From positions 1-64,000 of the forward strand of contig SKCR01010150.1 of NCBI GenBank assembly GCA_019454045.1: a stretch of 64,000 nt of DNA, written 5' to 3'. Position 1 is the first letter of the stretch, and the number at the start of each line of letters is the position of its first letter. This document shows, one piece after another, positions 32,719-43,879 of the stretch. The notes beneath the pieces are model-generated. The model saw only the letters and a list, made by a program, of their open reading frames with translations, was not told the origin of the DNA and did no database searches. Source of the DNA: Zanthoxylum bungeanum. Taxonomy: Eukaryota > Streptophyta > Magnoliopsida > Sapindales > Rutaceae. The position numbers and the translations under genes were made by a program.

Positions 32719-33893
32719 TTCATGGGTGGTATTAGTCTTGGGAGTGAAGATGATAACTTCGGTTCTAGTTTTTCTCTTGGATGAGTTGCTGGGGTGGGGA
32801 TGGCTAATTATATAGCTATTTGGGTCACGTGGTTCACACGTGTTGGTGTTTATTTTTGCAAATTTCTTTTTAATATAACAACTGGGTTAATATTAATAAC
32901 AATCACAGATCTCTCGAAAACCTGATTAGCTATTTGTTTTGGGATATCAAACTCGAAAATTTTTAAATGTATTATATCTGAAATTGTTAGTTGTGTATTA
33001 CTTTCTCATAAGTTTCAGGAAAATTTAATACAGTTTAAAAAATTTCAAATTTGATTAAATTTTCGCCAAATTTAAGATGAAAATGGATAATTTCCCTTTT
33101 GTTTATTCTTCTTTTCAGTTTATCATTGGAGCATGAACAATTGTTTCTTGTTCTGTTTTGTGAATACATATTTGAAACCATGAGAGCTGAAGTTATATAG
33201 CATTAGTGTATAAGCGCAAAATTCTGAAAGCCTTGCAATTGTGTGGCCTTCAAATAGTACTTCATTCCAGAAAAGGTAAATTATAGCATTAGCGTATAAG
33301 TACAGGGAAAAAAGGAAAATTATCATTCTTGCCAGATATGCTCAACTGTATAATGATTATACACATTCAATCAGACTGCATAAATAAACACCATCCATTG
33401 AACCAAACGGAATAAACTCCCAAGTCCCAAGCACTTGATGTTTAAGAACATTTGATGATGTACATGGTTAAGAGTTCGGAGATTGATAGAATCAACAGTA
33501 AGAATCCTCGTAAAAATAATCAATGCTTTAATTCTCCGACTGTTTCCTGGGAATACAATGGAGCATAACTTTAACATATACAACTCAACAGCGACGCAAT
33601 ATACACAATTGGTTTGAATTTGTCTAAAGATCATATACAAATACTTCGCACTTGGATCCAGCATGACCATGTATATAAGAGGAATGGAAATCAGAAGAAT
33701 TTTGAAAGAATGAAGGCAAGTTTGTACCTGCGGGAGATTTCGGAAAAGACAATGCATCAGCCAAGGAAAAATTTATCGTTTGAGAGAAGAAAAGAAAAAT
33801 ATATTCATTTCCAACTGATGATTTGTGGTACAGGAGTCACATTTATTTATTCATGTCACTGCTAATGCAGACATGGTATTACTGCTTTATTAC
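32719..33893. other. CFM2 upstream region and CREG-like 3' flank
   Basis: The CFM2 promoter and 5' UTR lie just right of 32718. The rest is AT-rich and leads to the 3' end of the CREG-like gene. Short ORFs on both strands show no family resemblance. Confidence 0.55.
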
Positions 33894-35525
33894 TCACATC
33901 TTGGTGTGTAGGTACTGATCCACTGTGATAGGTTTACGCCCGCCAAACCAATTAATCAAAAATATATCTTCAATCTCTAATTTGAAGAACTGGAAATTGT
34001 GATCATTAGGCCAGTCTGTCAACAAAACAAATAAAGAACAAAGTAAACCAAGGTTACCAGAAGAAGGAAGTGGTAGCAGGTAAATCCTCTGCTACAAACA
34101 CAAAAGTTTATATGAAATTACCCTTCATCTCGGGGTGCTTTGTGAACAAGGCACTTTTAGCAAACTCTGCTTCTTTAGAATTTTCATCAACCAGCACCAA
34201 CTAACAAATCACACCAGGAATTAGTCCAGATCAGAAAGGTCCATAAAACATAAAAGTGAATGAAGTAAGAAACTTTACGAAAATATTTACCTTTTCCTTT
34301 TCTATCTTAAAAGTTATTAAATTGGCAATCACACTGACTGGATATGACATGACATAATAACCATACAATTATAGGGCCCATATATTTACATAAGAATTTA
34401 TATATATTTTATCTTGCAGCGCACCTTTCCTGTGAGAGTGATTTTGGCACAAACAGGGTTCTCAGGGTCTCTTTTGCCACAAGTTCCAAGAGGATACTCG
34501 CTAATTGTTAGTGAAGACCTATTGTCCTTTAATGCATTACTCGCTGTTGGGTCAAGATTTGTCAAATAGAAGTAGGGGATGCCGATACCCTCATTAGGCA
34601 GTCCATCACTAAATGAAACGACATTCCTGCATGCAGAATAGAGAATGTCGTTATTAACTTAGGAATAACAAAGGAGTGTATTATTATTGCATAACAATTT
34701 CAAATAAGGGGTTTTCAGATGCCAGAAGGCAATTTTTTTATGTCTTCTTTGATATCATAACGTCAATGAAGTTTAAAAGATTATGAAATTATTTAAAGAA
34801 AACAAATCTACAGTGTGTGTGTGTATGTTGCTATTAGTATGTCCTGTGCGGAAACAATTAAAGCCAGATGATTGCTTCTCAAATGTTTATCCAACTAGTG
34901 GTATCTCATACTAAGTTTGGGTATAACGTATAAGGAAATACGACAACTATTTCCAACGGAAACAACCAAAATGTATGCTTCTATAAAATAAGGAAGAAAA
35001 TGATATCTGGACCAAACAAATTAGGAAAGAAAAATTACCCAAATGGTGCTCCTCCCAAGTCTCTGGATATAGTACTGCAAATTCAAAATGACAAAACAAG
35101 CTTAAACTCCAAAAACAACTCAGATTCCCAGCATAAATGTCTTATTACAGGCTAGAAGGAGTATGATAAACAAGGATTCCAGTTAGAACCAGACATTGAA
35201 GGCAATCCACAACATTCGAACAACAGCATAAATTTCAACTATGTTAGTTCCATTTTTATTGGCAATGTCCGTAACAAAACAAGTTCAATTGAGTTGTAAT
35301 AAGTCTTGAAGAACTTGGAGCAATTGGACTGGTATTTGGCAAAGCTGAAGCAATTTCATTAGTGCTGCTTTCGTTGAAGCGTTCGAATTAGTGTCACGTT
35401 CATTATTGGGTTCGAACGAAATATTTCAGAGAGCAAACGTTCGAGTAAGGTTCGAACGAAACATTCCAGAGAGCAAACGTTCGTAGTGCGTTCGAGTAAG
35501 CGTTCGAACGAACCTTTCCAAAGAG

Positions 35526-36894
35526 TAGACCCGGCCGGCGGTTCGGTTCCGATTCGGAACCGAACCGGCCGGTTTCGGGTTCCACAAGTATGGAACCAGA
35601 ACCGAACCGGTTAATTCCGGTTCGGTTCCGATTCCACACTGAAGTGGAACCGGAACCTTGAACCGAACCGGAACCGACCGGTTCAGTTCGAACCCTTTTT
35701 TTTTTTTAAATTTCGAAAATAAATTACCTTCATCATTCTATAAATATTTTGTGCAGTATGTTGGTCATCAAAAACTCTAAATGCAATAAGTCGTTTTTGC
35801 ATGGTAAATGATGCATCAATCCAATGACAAGTCACACTCATGTATGAGTGTGTTTGTCAATTGTCACTCCAAATATCAGAACATATAGAAATACGACCTT
35901 TCATCTCTTTAAATATTTCATTTAAAATAATTTTACCATCTTTATATAATTTAAAAATATGACGTTTTGTTGTGTTTCGAGTCATTCTACATGCAGAATG
36001 ATTTAAAGCATTATGCACGTAATTAGTAAAATGAAGTTTTTCACCAAAGCTTAAAGAAAGATGTGTCATACAAGTTAATTTCGCAAATTCTTCTCTATTT
36101 TTTGCATCAAAATATTTAAATAAATCTACGGCACTCGTACCTCTACTAGATGATGCGTACCTGGCCATTTGAGTTTGCGTCGTATCAATTCCAAGTTCAA
36201 CCGGATGATGTCTTTCCATGTGCTTGATCATATTGCCGTATCCACCAGAAAATTTGTAGGAAACCCCACAATAGTTGCAAATCACTCTTGAACTGTCATC
36301 GTTTAATTTTTCTATATGAAAATGAATTTTGAAAACATCTGAGGAACGAGCCTTAATTTCTCTTCTCCGTGATTGTGCACCGACACTAGGGCCGCTCTCT
36401 TGGATTGGCATATTTAACATGATGTTCTCAGATGAGCTTGCCATTTTTCGTTTAAGAAATAAGTAAGAAAAACAAGAAAATTGACTAATTGCGAATGATA
36501 ATAACTAATTGAATTGAGATTGAGAATAAGAGAATTGTAGGAATTGAGAGAGTTGAGAATTTGGTGTGTTGAAATAATGAAAAATGAATCATATTTATAG
36601 AGTTTTAGAATTTTTTTGATACCAAAAAATGCCCTAAATATAACCGTTTTATTACTGTTATTATGGATATATTAGGAATTTATAATTTATACTTTTTTTT
36701 TAATGCCTTAACACGGCATTTTTATTTTTTATTTTGAGAACGGCTAGTAGCCGTTGGGGTTAGGGTTCCTGTTGGAACCGTTGAACCGGTGGAACCGTAA
36801 ACCGGTTCGAGTTGGGGTCGAACCCCAACCTATATAAACAAACATTAAGGCCGCGTTCACAAGTGGAACCGAACCGGAACCGTGGCCGGGTCTA
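35526..36894 (-). mobile_element. hAT DNA transposon, deletion derivative with a BED-finger ORF
   Basis: Termini TAGACCCGGCC and its inverted copy GGCCGGGTCTA, with a perfect 8-bp target duplication CCAAAGAG at 35518-35525 and 36895-36902. Subterminal regions are full of CGGTTCGG/CCGAACCG palindromes. It encodes the N-terminal part of a hAT transposase (35857-36444, minus). The dimerisation/catalytic C-terminal part is absent, so it is non-autonomous. It sits in CREG-like intron 1, inside LTR-like sequence. Confidence 0.92.
35857..36444 (-). pseudogene. Truncated hAT transposase with BED zinc finger
   Basis: 195 codons. BED finger: VICNYCGVSYKF with HMERHHP (Cys2-His2 spacing) at about residues 58-82. 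It then continues into the conserved region SFGEKLHFTNYV and ISICSDIWSDN. An in-frame TGA stops it where the family continues. The same frame then reads on for about 45 more codons (MSVTCHWIDASFTMQKRL) before the element's terminal region, so both a nonsense mutation and an internal deletion are present. Confidence 0.85.
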
Positions 36895-37575
36895 CCAAAG
36901 AGCACGCGTTTGACACGAGTTCTAGTGGCGTTCGAACGCCCGTGCGTATCTGAGTTATTTTGGATGCATTTTCAAGCCTTTTTGCTGTTAGAAACCCTAG
37001 ATTTTGTCCTACCTATATAAACAAACATTAAGCCGCCTTCACAAGTGTTTGAAAACACATTCCTTTGAGCCTAAACACGTTCTTAGTTTTCAATCTCTTT
37101 GTTTTCACCTTGAAGACTTCTTGTTCTCCTGTCTTATTTGTTTTGGTGAAAACGTTCTTTGTTAAACCATCAACAAAACAAACCCAATTTCCTAAACCTT
37201 CAGAGTTCTCAAGGAAGAAGATTGGCAATCGGAGTTCCGGCGTTCAGAGTTGATTCACTCAGAGACTTCAGAGGTTTTGAAGAAAACCGTGAGAGTACGG
37301 GCTCGAGGAGTTCTTCGAGTTCTTGCAGTTTATAAGTACTAGAGTCGTTAGAGTTGCCACCATAGGTCTTTTACCATCACTGTAAGTTTTTCTCATATAG
37401 TGGATTTTGGGCTGGTAGCTGAGATACCTGAAGTGATTTTTTACTCGCACGAGTTTTCTACTTCGTCACCAAAATTATTGTGTTGATTTTGTGTGGTTGA
37501 TATTTATTTTCTGCATTATTATTTATTGTTTGAACATTCTACTTTGATCTATAATTGCGTAGACTTAGAGTGTGT

Positions 37576-37740
37576 TTGGTTGTGGGGTTTTGGAGGGGAG
37601 GGGAGGGGAGGGGAGAGATTATTTTAAATTATGTTGTTTGGTTCAATTTTTTGAAAGGGATGGGAGGGGAGCAAAATCCCTCCTTAGCCAATTTTAGCTC
37701 CCCTCCAAAAGTGGGGGGTTTTGAAAGGGAGAGAAAGTGA
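37576..37740 (+). repeat. GGGGA-rich tract with palindromic GGAGGGG/CCCCTCC sequence
   Basis: GGAGGGGAGGGGAGGGG at about 37591-37613 is followed by a second G-rich stretch and then by CTCCCCTCC, so the two ends can pair. It resembles the termini of a small inverted-repeat element, but I could not define ends. It also meets the simple pattern for a G-quadruplex on the plus strand. Confidence 0.55.
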
Positions 37741-39914
37741 TGAATTAAAATTTTAAATGCAATTACTAAATTATCCCTACTTATCTCAATGGCATATGCG
37801 TGCATTTTCGGTAAAAAAAATTCTTTAATCTGTTATAAATTGACCAGCATCAATCTACAAGCAACAAGATAAAAATCTCTCATTAAAACACAACCCGATA
37901 AAACTAAGCTTCATCATTCATCACAACTATTTGAAATTTCACAATCAGCATACCAAAATAACCTTGTATTCAATTTCTAATTACACAAACAAAAGTAACC
38001 AATAAATGAATAAAAATAAACTTTCCATAAAGAGACAGAGCTAAACAAATTAGAATAGGCTAAATGAGAGAATAAAAGTTGAAGAAAGAGATCATACTTT
38101 AAGACCCCCCCAATAATTCTGAGAGACCAACCAACGAGCATAAGCAGAAGCATCATTTGGGTGAGGCTTTTTTGAGACTGATATCAAGCGACCCTCTATA
38201 GAATCTTGCGTGACCACAACCAAAAACAAGACCAAAGACAAGAATTGAAAACAGTGAACCAGGCTTTTGTTGTGGTTCTTCATATTTTCTTTTTGTTTCT
38301 GATACAAGTGAGTGAGAAGATGAAGATGAAGATGAAGATGAAGATGAACAGAACAGCGCTGTCTGTCTTTATTTATAAAGAACTTTGTGGATATCAGTAA
38401 TTTTTTTTTTAAGATAATAACAGACGAATCCATAATTTTGAGTTCTAATCAAATAGGCCCCAGACCAAGATCCTATGGAATGGTATATAACTGACCAAAA
38501 AATATCAAATAACAACATTTTTGAGTTCTGACAATTCCATGGTGTGTACGTTGAAGCGAATTAAATTAATTATTTAAATTAGTAATATTAATTTATAGGA
38601 AAATTATTGGTTTTACACCGGATAAATAGTATAAGTTTATTTTCCCATAAAATTTTGAAATTGTTCATATTTTTATCTGTAATTTCAAATATGTTCATAT
38701 TTTTATTTTTATCAGATGGAAATTCCTCTAATTAAATGGATAATTTATTAACTTTTTAACGCTATCGAGTGAAAATTGAACAAATATTAAATCACATGTG
38801 AAAAGGATAATGATTTCCTTCATTTATATTTCATGATAATATCTTTTATTAATAAGTATTATGAAATTACCTATATTAACAATAAATAATAAAATCAATT
38901 AATAATATGTCACTGGTTAATCGAAAAACATTATGACGTTATAAATATAAAAATTATAAAAATATGTATTTATATTCGTTGGTTTGATTTTTTTTTTTAA
39001 ATCATATCGGTCTGATTTATCAATTTTTACTGATTGTTTTCTACCCCAATTTTTAGGATTCAACTAGCTTAAATTGACAATCTATTCGTGAATTGATCAA
39101 TCAACCGGTAGTTCTGGTTCGGTTTTAAAAATAATTATTAGGAGAGACGGTAAGAAATAAATATAAGGAGATAATACTTATCCATCTCATTTATGTAAGT
39201 ATAAGTAGTATTGAATTGAAATTGCATAATTGATACATAGGGACAAAACTGTGTTGTTATTACAGCAAACCAATCGGTTGGCTTCCATTTCAAGACAAAA
39301 AAACAACGTCATGTTTAAAGTCGAGGTATGATTGTCTACGATGAAGTGTAGCATAAGCAGGCTTTAACAGTTGTACCTTGGAAGTCGAACAAAAAAAAAA
39401 GGTACAAGCTTACAGAACCATTTTGTTTCTATATTTGCTGAACTACACGATATGGACTATAAACTTGTTGGTTATCACTCTGGCTTTAGCTTTTTGTATG
39501 GTCTTTGATTTGATCTTATCAGGCTCACGTGGAAAATGTTGTTGGAAATTCTTCTAATATTCATTAAGGGTATATTTTATTTTTTGGATGTTATGGGTGT
39601 TTGTGAGGAATACAATCATTTGGAGGGTAGCACCCTACCCCAAGGGGTGTCCTATTGGCACCCTTCCATGCCTTATGAAAGAGGCATCATATCCAAATAT
39701 AAAAAAGAAAAGTAAATCTGAATTTGAGAGTCTTTTGTTTGTTTGGTTTTTGAGAGAGAGTTCCACCATTTTCTTAGTTCTAATATTTGTTATCGCTCCT
39801 TAAACAAGAAGCAATCAAGTTATCATGGGAGAACATTGGCCAATTCGAATCCGTGAAGCACCAGAGACGGAGGCTAATAAGTTCTTAAGGACAGAGGATT
39901 ATCTCGACTTGGAT

Positions 39915-40055
39915 TCATCAGGTTTTTCTGGTTTATATGTTTTAGAGTTTTGCACTTATTGTAAGAGCATGGGACAGCCGGTGGTTTTACCTGCGCCGCG
40001 GCCCAGAATGGGTGATTTGGTGGTGGGGTTTCCAACGTTTTCAAAAAAAAAAAAA
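39915..40055 (+). mobile_element. SINE-like retroposon copy with poly(A) tail
   Basis: Carries the 3' module seen in the other copies (GTAAGAGCATGGGACAGCC, then TGGTGGTGGGGTTTCCAACG and an A-rich tail). Its 5' end is not defined. Confidence 0.45.
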
Positions 40056-40640
40056 TGTTTTGTAGATCTAATATTTTGGTTTTTGTCCTTTGATTTGGTC
40101 GAAGCATGTTGTTTTAATATTTAATGACACTAATCGGCTAACAAATCCATCATGTTGTATTATTACGTATTTTTGAAGGAAACAAAAAATAATAAACTCA
40201 GGTAGATTAGTTATAAAAAAAAAATAATAATAAAAAAAAAAAAAAAATTAAGTGAATATTTATGTATTAGATTATTGGGTGGTTTTTTGTTGTATTATGA
40301 AAATATAGTCATAATTTTAGGACAAAACTTTTAACTTTTATGTTGGTAATTCTATGATTATATAAATAATATTATATTTATATAGGCGTTTATATCACGA
40401 GTAATGTGAAATCAATTAAAATTTATTGGGTATTGTCGACTTTATTTTTTCTATCAATAAAGCACAAATCATATGACACGCTATTTGAGATATACAAGTG
40501 TCACATTTTGAGTTACAAACTATGTATGTGTCGTATTAAAAAATTTATTGAGATTTTAAACTAATATTAGGATTGTGACGCGAAAATACCTTTTTAGGAT
40601 TTTTCGAATATTTAAATGGTCAAGTTTTCTTAATCCTAAT

Positions 40641-40793
40641 TAGACCTGGCGCCGGTTCGGTTCCGGTTCGGAACCGAACCGAACCGGCCGGTTCTCGGTT
40701 CCACAAGTGTGGAACCGGAACCGAACCGGTTAATTCCGATTCCAACCGGTTAGGTTTCGGTTCGGTTCCGAACCGGAATCTTGGCCGGGTCTA
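40641..40793. mobile_element. 153-bp hAT-type MITE
   Basis: Begins TAGACCTGGC and ends GGCCGGGTCTA, with a perfect 8-bp target duplication ATCCTAAT (40633-40640 and 40794-40801). The interior is almost entirely CCGGTTCGGTTCC/GGAACCGAACCGG palindrome and shares the AACCGGTTAATTCCG core with the hAT element at 35526. It is a minimal non-autonomous relative of that element. Confidence 0.93.
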
Positions 40794-41202
40794 ATCCTAA
40801 TCTCTTTAATTGGTCGAAAATTTTGGTGCCTGATTTGACAATATTTAGTCAACAATTATCAACTCTAATTATTGACCTACTAATTTCCTTATTAAAAAAA
40901 TAATAATGCAAATTTTCGAAGATAACCCATTTCAGATTCGGTGGGTTCTTTTGGCAGCACATTTTCCACATGGTTTAGCTATCAGCCCAGCGAAAATAAA
41001 TGAGGGATAATAACATTTAGATCCTAAAACTTTTCATTTTCATATCATAGTCTGTAAACTTGTAACAAAAAGAGTCAATAATTTTATTTTTTTTAATTTT
41101 TTTAATTTTTTTTTATCATCATTTAAAAACTAGCGGGGGGCAAAAATCAAATTGATTTTTAGCTTAATATTTCTTATAAAATTCGAATACACTTTATCAG
41201 TC

Positions 41203-42147
41203 TGTTGATGGGGATTTCTGCAACTAAGGTAATTGAACAGTTCAACAATGGCAGAGAGGGAATTCCCTCCATTTTTGGAAGATCAGGTGTTCAGAGAGTT
41301 TGGTTTGTTCCTCAACATGGAAGAGAGTCCGGACACAGTTTCCTGGATCTGGCCGACCGGGGGACACAAGGCGGTGTAGATTTCAAAGACCGACAACCTC
41401 AGAGCCGAGGCCGACCACAGTAGACCGGCAGCTCGGTTTGGTTTTATCTTACCTTATATAACAAGTTGATGAGCTCGAATATTTTGGGTTAGGACGGGAA
41501 CACTTTGGGTAGTTCGGCAGATCATCTTTCTGACCTCTGGAAGACCAACGTGTGAACGAGGTAGTTTGAACTTCTAATTGTGGTGTGTATCACCGCATTG
41601 GATCTTTCCAGACTGGCACCATTATTGTTGTGTGTGGCAGTGTGTAAAGTAAGGTGATGTGACAAGCCATCAGATGGCAGGTTTGCTTTCGGCGAAGACA
41701 GTTTTGGGGCAGAGAACCCGTCAATCAACCGGAAGTTCACGTGGGTGACGTCATGGAAGCAGAGGAATAGTGTTGTAACTCATTGAGTATATAAAGGAGA
41801 GTTAGTTTCATTTGTAAGGGCATAGCGAAATTTGTAACAAAAAAAATGAGCAATACTTGTAAAAACTTGAAAGACAATCAGCTCAGTTCTGCTTAGATCT
41901 TCCTTGAAAACAGGTCGGCCGAGCTAGTTTTCGTAATAAAAATAACACCCCACTTTGTGCCCGTGGACGTACGCTGAACTTGCTCCGCCGAACCACGTTA
42001 AACTCTCTTGTCGATTTTTGTGTTTTCTTTGCCTTTTGCTATATTTACTTTTGATCCCCCATAACCAAATAAATTCAAGGTTGAATGATGGTTGTCTCGA
42101 GAGGGTTATCTCGAAACTTCCCCTGAGATAAAAATCACACGTCAACA
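41203..42147 (+). repeat. Element B 5' LTR
   Basis: 945 bp. It contains the complement of the AACGTGGTTCGGCGGAGC motif at about 41985, found also in element A LTRs. Confidence 0.85.
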
Positions 42148-43029
42148 GTTGACACCGTCTGTGGGGAAAGAACAAAAAGCAACATGCGTAGTGAGACGAT
42201 GGCGGAAGACAGAAGCCATTGATCGTTGGAGAGTTCATCAGCGGAGTGGTTTGGGAAAGCGAAAGGAATACTGGATGAAAGGGAAAGAGAACGGGAGAAA
42301 GTTGGTTAGAACGGAAGGAGAAAAAGGGTTCGCAAGATGAAGGAAGATTGACGACAGTGGGAAAGATAGGGGAAGAACGCATCAGGAGTTAGGACAGCAG
42401 CAGCTCCCCCTACTGAGTTGTAGAATGAAATGTAACGTCAAAAATGAGTGATGTTTGCCGACTGTAGCTGAACAAGTTCCTCCGAGAGAAGGTGATACGC
42501 TTGTTCGGTTTGTCAGGTCCTCAGTTCCACGAGAGAGGTAGTGCTCAATGATCGGAAAAGGAACAAGTCGAGCGAGGGCGCGAGGTCTACATCTATCAGG
42601 ACCTCTCCATTCAGCGCAGTGGCCTCCCCGAATGAGAGGAAAAGAGAAAAATATCACGGAGGCCACCAAAGACCATGGGAAGAGTTCTCGACCGAGCTCC
42701 AGAATTGTCCAGAGATGCTAATGGAGCGCTCGCCACGAAGGGACCTTGTTAGCATGGTCCGGAACTTCAAAATCAAGTTCAGACCAGAAGGATCTGAAGA
42801 AGCTCGGACTATAAGATGTGACAGACTCCAAAATAAGAACCAGAAATGATTGTAAAAGCCTCTCTTAAAATGACCCGCAAAACATTGTAAGAAGGGCAGC
42901 AGGTCCCTTGAATATGAATAAAATTTTCTCTTTTGAATTAAGAAACTTGTCTATTTTACTTGTTTATTAATTGAATGTGAAAGCTATGTTCAATATTGTT
43001 GTGATATGCTCGATGCGAATGGGTGATCA

Positions 43030-43640
43030 GTAGTTAGGAATGGCATCAAGCCCGTGGCACGCCGATTCCAGGTGTCATTATCAAATCCCCGGGTGGAAGT
43101 GTTCCAACCTGACTCTTTTCACCTTTGAGGATCCAGAACGTATCAAGAGATGGGGTAAATGTGGGAAAAGCGCAAACCTCTCGCGGCACGCCAATCCCCG
43201 GTGTCATTATCAAACCCTCGAGGCCGGATCGTTACTACCAAATGACTCGTATTTTTGAGGAATAGTTCGGGTAAAACGGACCTAGAGAGGTTTCTTCCCT
43301 TGTGAGTCGGCTGATGAATCTCGTTGAAAACCATCGGAACACATGGCATGGGGACGCCGAACGACCTCCATGACCATTGTGGTCTCGGGTAAACCGGACC
43401 CAGAAAGGTTTATTCCCCTGCGAGTTGGCTGGTGAGTCCCGTTGAGAACCACCCAAGGGATGGCGCACACGGGAAGTCTTTTTCCCCCGTGGGGTATCTT
43501 CCTAACCGCCTCGAATCAGGAGAAGCATGGCATGGGGAGGTTTCTGCCCTCATAGCGATTGCATGCTCCAGAACCGCCCAGCATGATGAGGTTTTTGCCC
43601 TCAAGGTCTCGGCAGCACACCGATCTGTAGCCCGCCTAGC
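43030..43640 (+). repeat. Element B arrays of about 118-129 bp
   Basis: GGTGTCATTATCAAA-type units lie 129 bp apart (anchors 43056 and 43185), followed by CGGGTAAA-CGGACC units 118 bp apart (43268 and 43386). Units are diverged and incomplete. This position corresponds to the 134-bp array of element A. Confidence 0.65.
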
Positions 43641-43879
43641 CGAGACGTTGAATTGTAAGGTTTAGAATTGCGTTTTGGGAGGCACCAGACAGGACGCTGC
43701 CTCGGGGCACCCGAGTTGTTATCTTTTCGGGTCTGTGTGGAGTATGTGCTAAGTCACCTCCTTTGTGCTAACCTTGTCTTGTTCCACTTTTTGTTTTTTT
43801 TTTATGCCTGGCAAGGGGACGCCTGCGCCGAGATCCGCGGAGCCTCAAAGGTTGAAATTCTTTCATTGTGATTAAGTCT

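Larger units (their letters stand above)
35280..37540 (+). mobile_element. Probable solo LTR (copia SIRE-like), split by a hAT element
   Basis: Sequence on both sides of the hAT insertion resembles one LTR: GGAGCAATTGGACTGG near 35320, GTTCGAACGAAA repeats at 35410-35510, CTATATAAACAAACATTAA (TATA region) at 37012 and TTTTCTGCATTATTATTTAT near 37510. No internal domain accompanies it, and I could not define exact ends or a target duplication. The bounds are approximate. Confidence 0.4.
33894..38283 (-). pseudogene. CREG1-like (FMN-binding split-barrel) secreted protein, one-base frameshift in exon 1
   Basis: Five exons on the minus strand: 38098-38283, 35039-35074, 34425-34626, 34122-34200 and 33894-34015. 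Exon 1 encodes a signal peptide (FLSLVLFLVVV) and NDASAYARWLVSQNYWG. Later exons give GGAPFGNVVSFSDG, GIGIPYFYLTNLDPTA, ISEYPLGTCGKRDPENPVCA, KHPEMK and FLINWFGGRKP, matching plant CREG1-like proteins, related to pyridoxamine-phosphate oxidases and usually in the secretory pathway. With the run of seven C at 38105-38111 (seven G in the coding strand), exon 1 is one base too long for the phase of exon 2. With six, all five exons join to 207 aa with no stop. So it is either a fresh pseudogene or allele, or a base-calling error; everything else is intact. Intron 1 (35075-38097) contains a hAT element and an LTR-like remnant. Confidence 0.85.
38284..41202. other. Intergenic left of element B
   Basis: The CREG-like promoter lies just right of 38283. 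The rest is AT-rich, with a SINE-like copy at about 39915-40055 and a hAT MITE at 40641-40793. The 99-codon ORF at 39825-40124 crosses the SINE-like sequence and has no family resemblance, so it is not called as a gene. Confidence 0.55.

Noticed and set aside
39825..40124. 99-codon ORF starting MGEHWPIRIREAPE
   Set aside because: The C-terminal half runs through a SINE-like tail and poly(A); no family match, so not called as a gene.
42541..42849. 102-codon ORF inside element B as a possible gag remnant
   Set aside because: It is basic and Arg-rich but has no capsid or CCHC motif; the evidence is too weak to claim gag.
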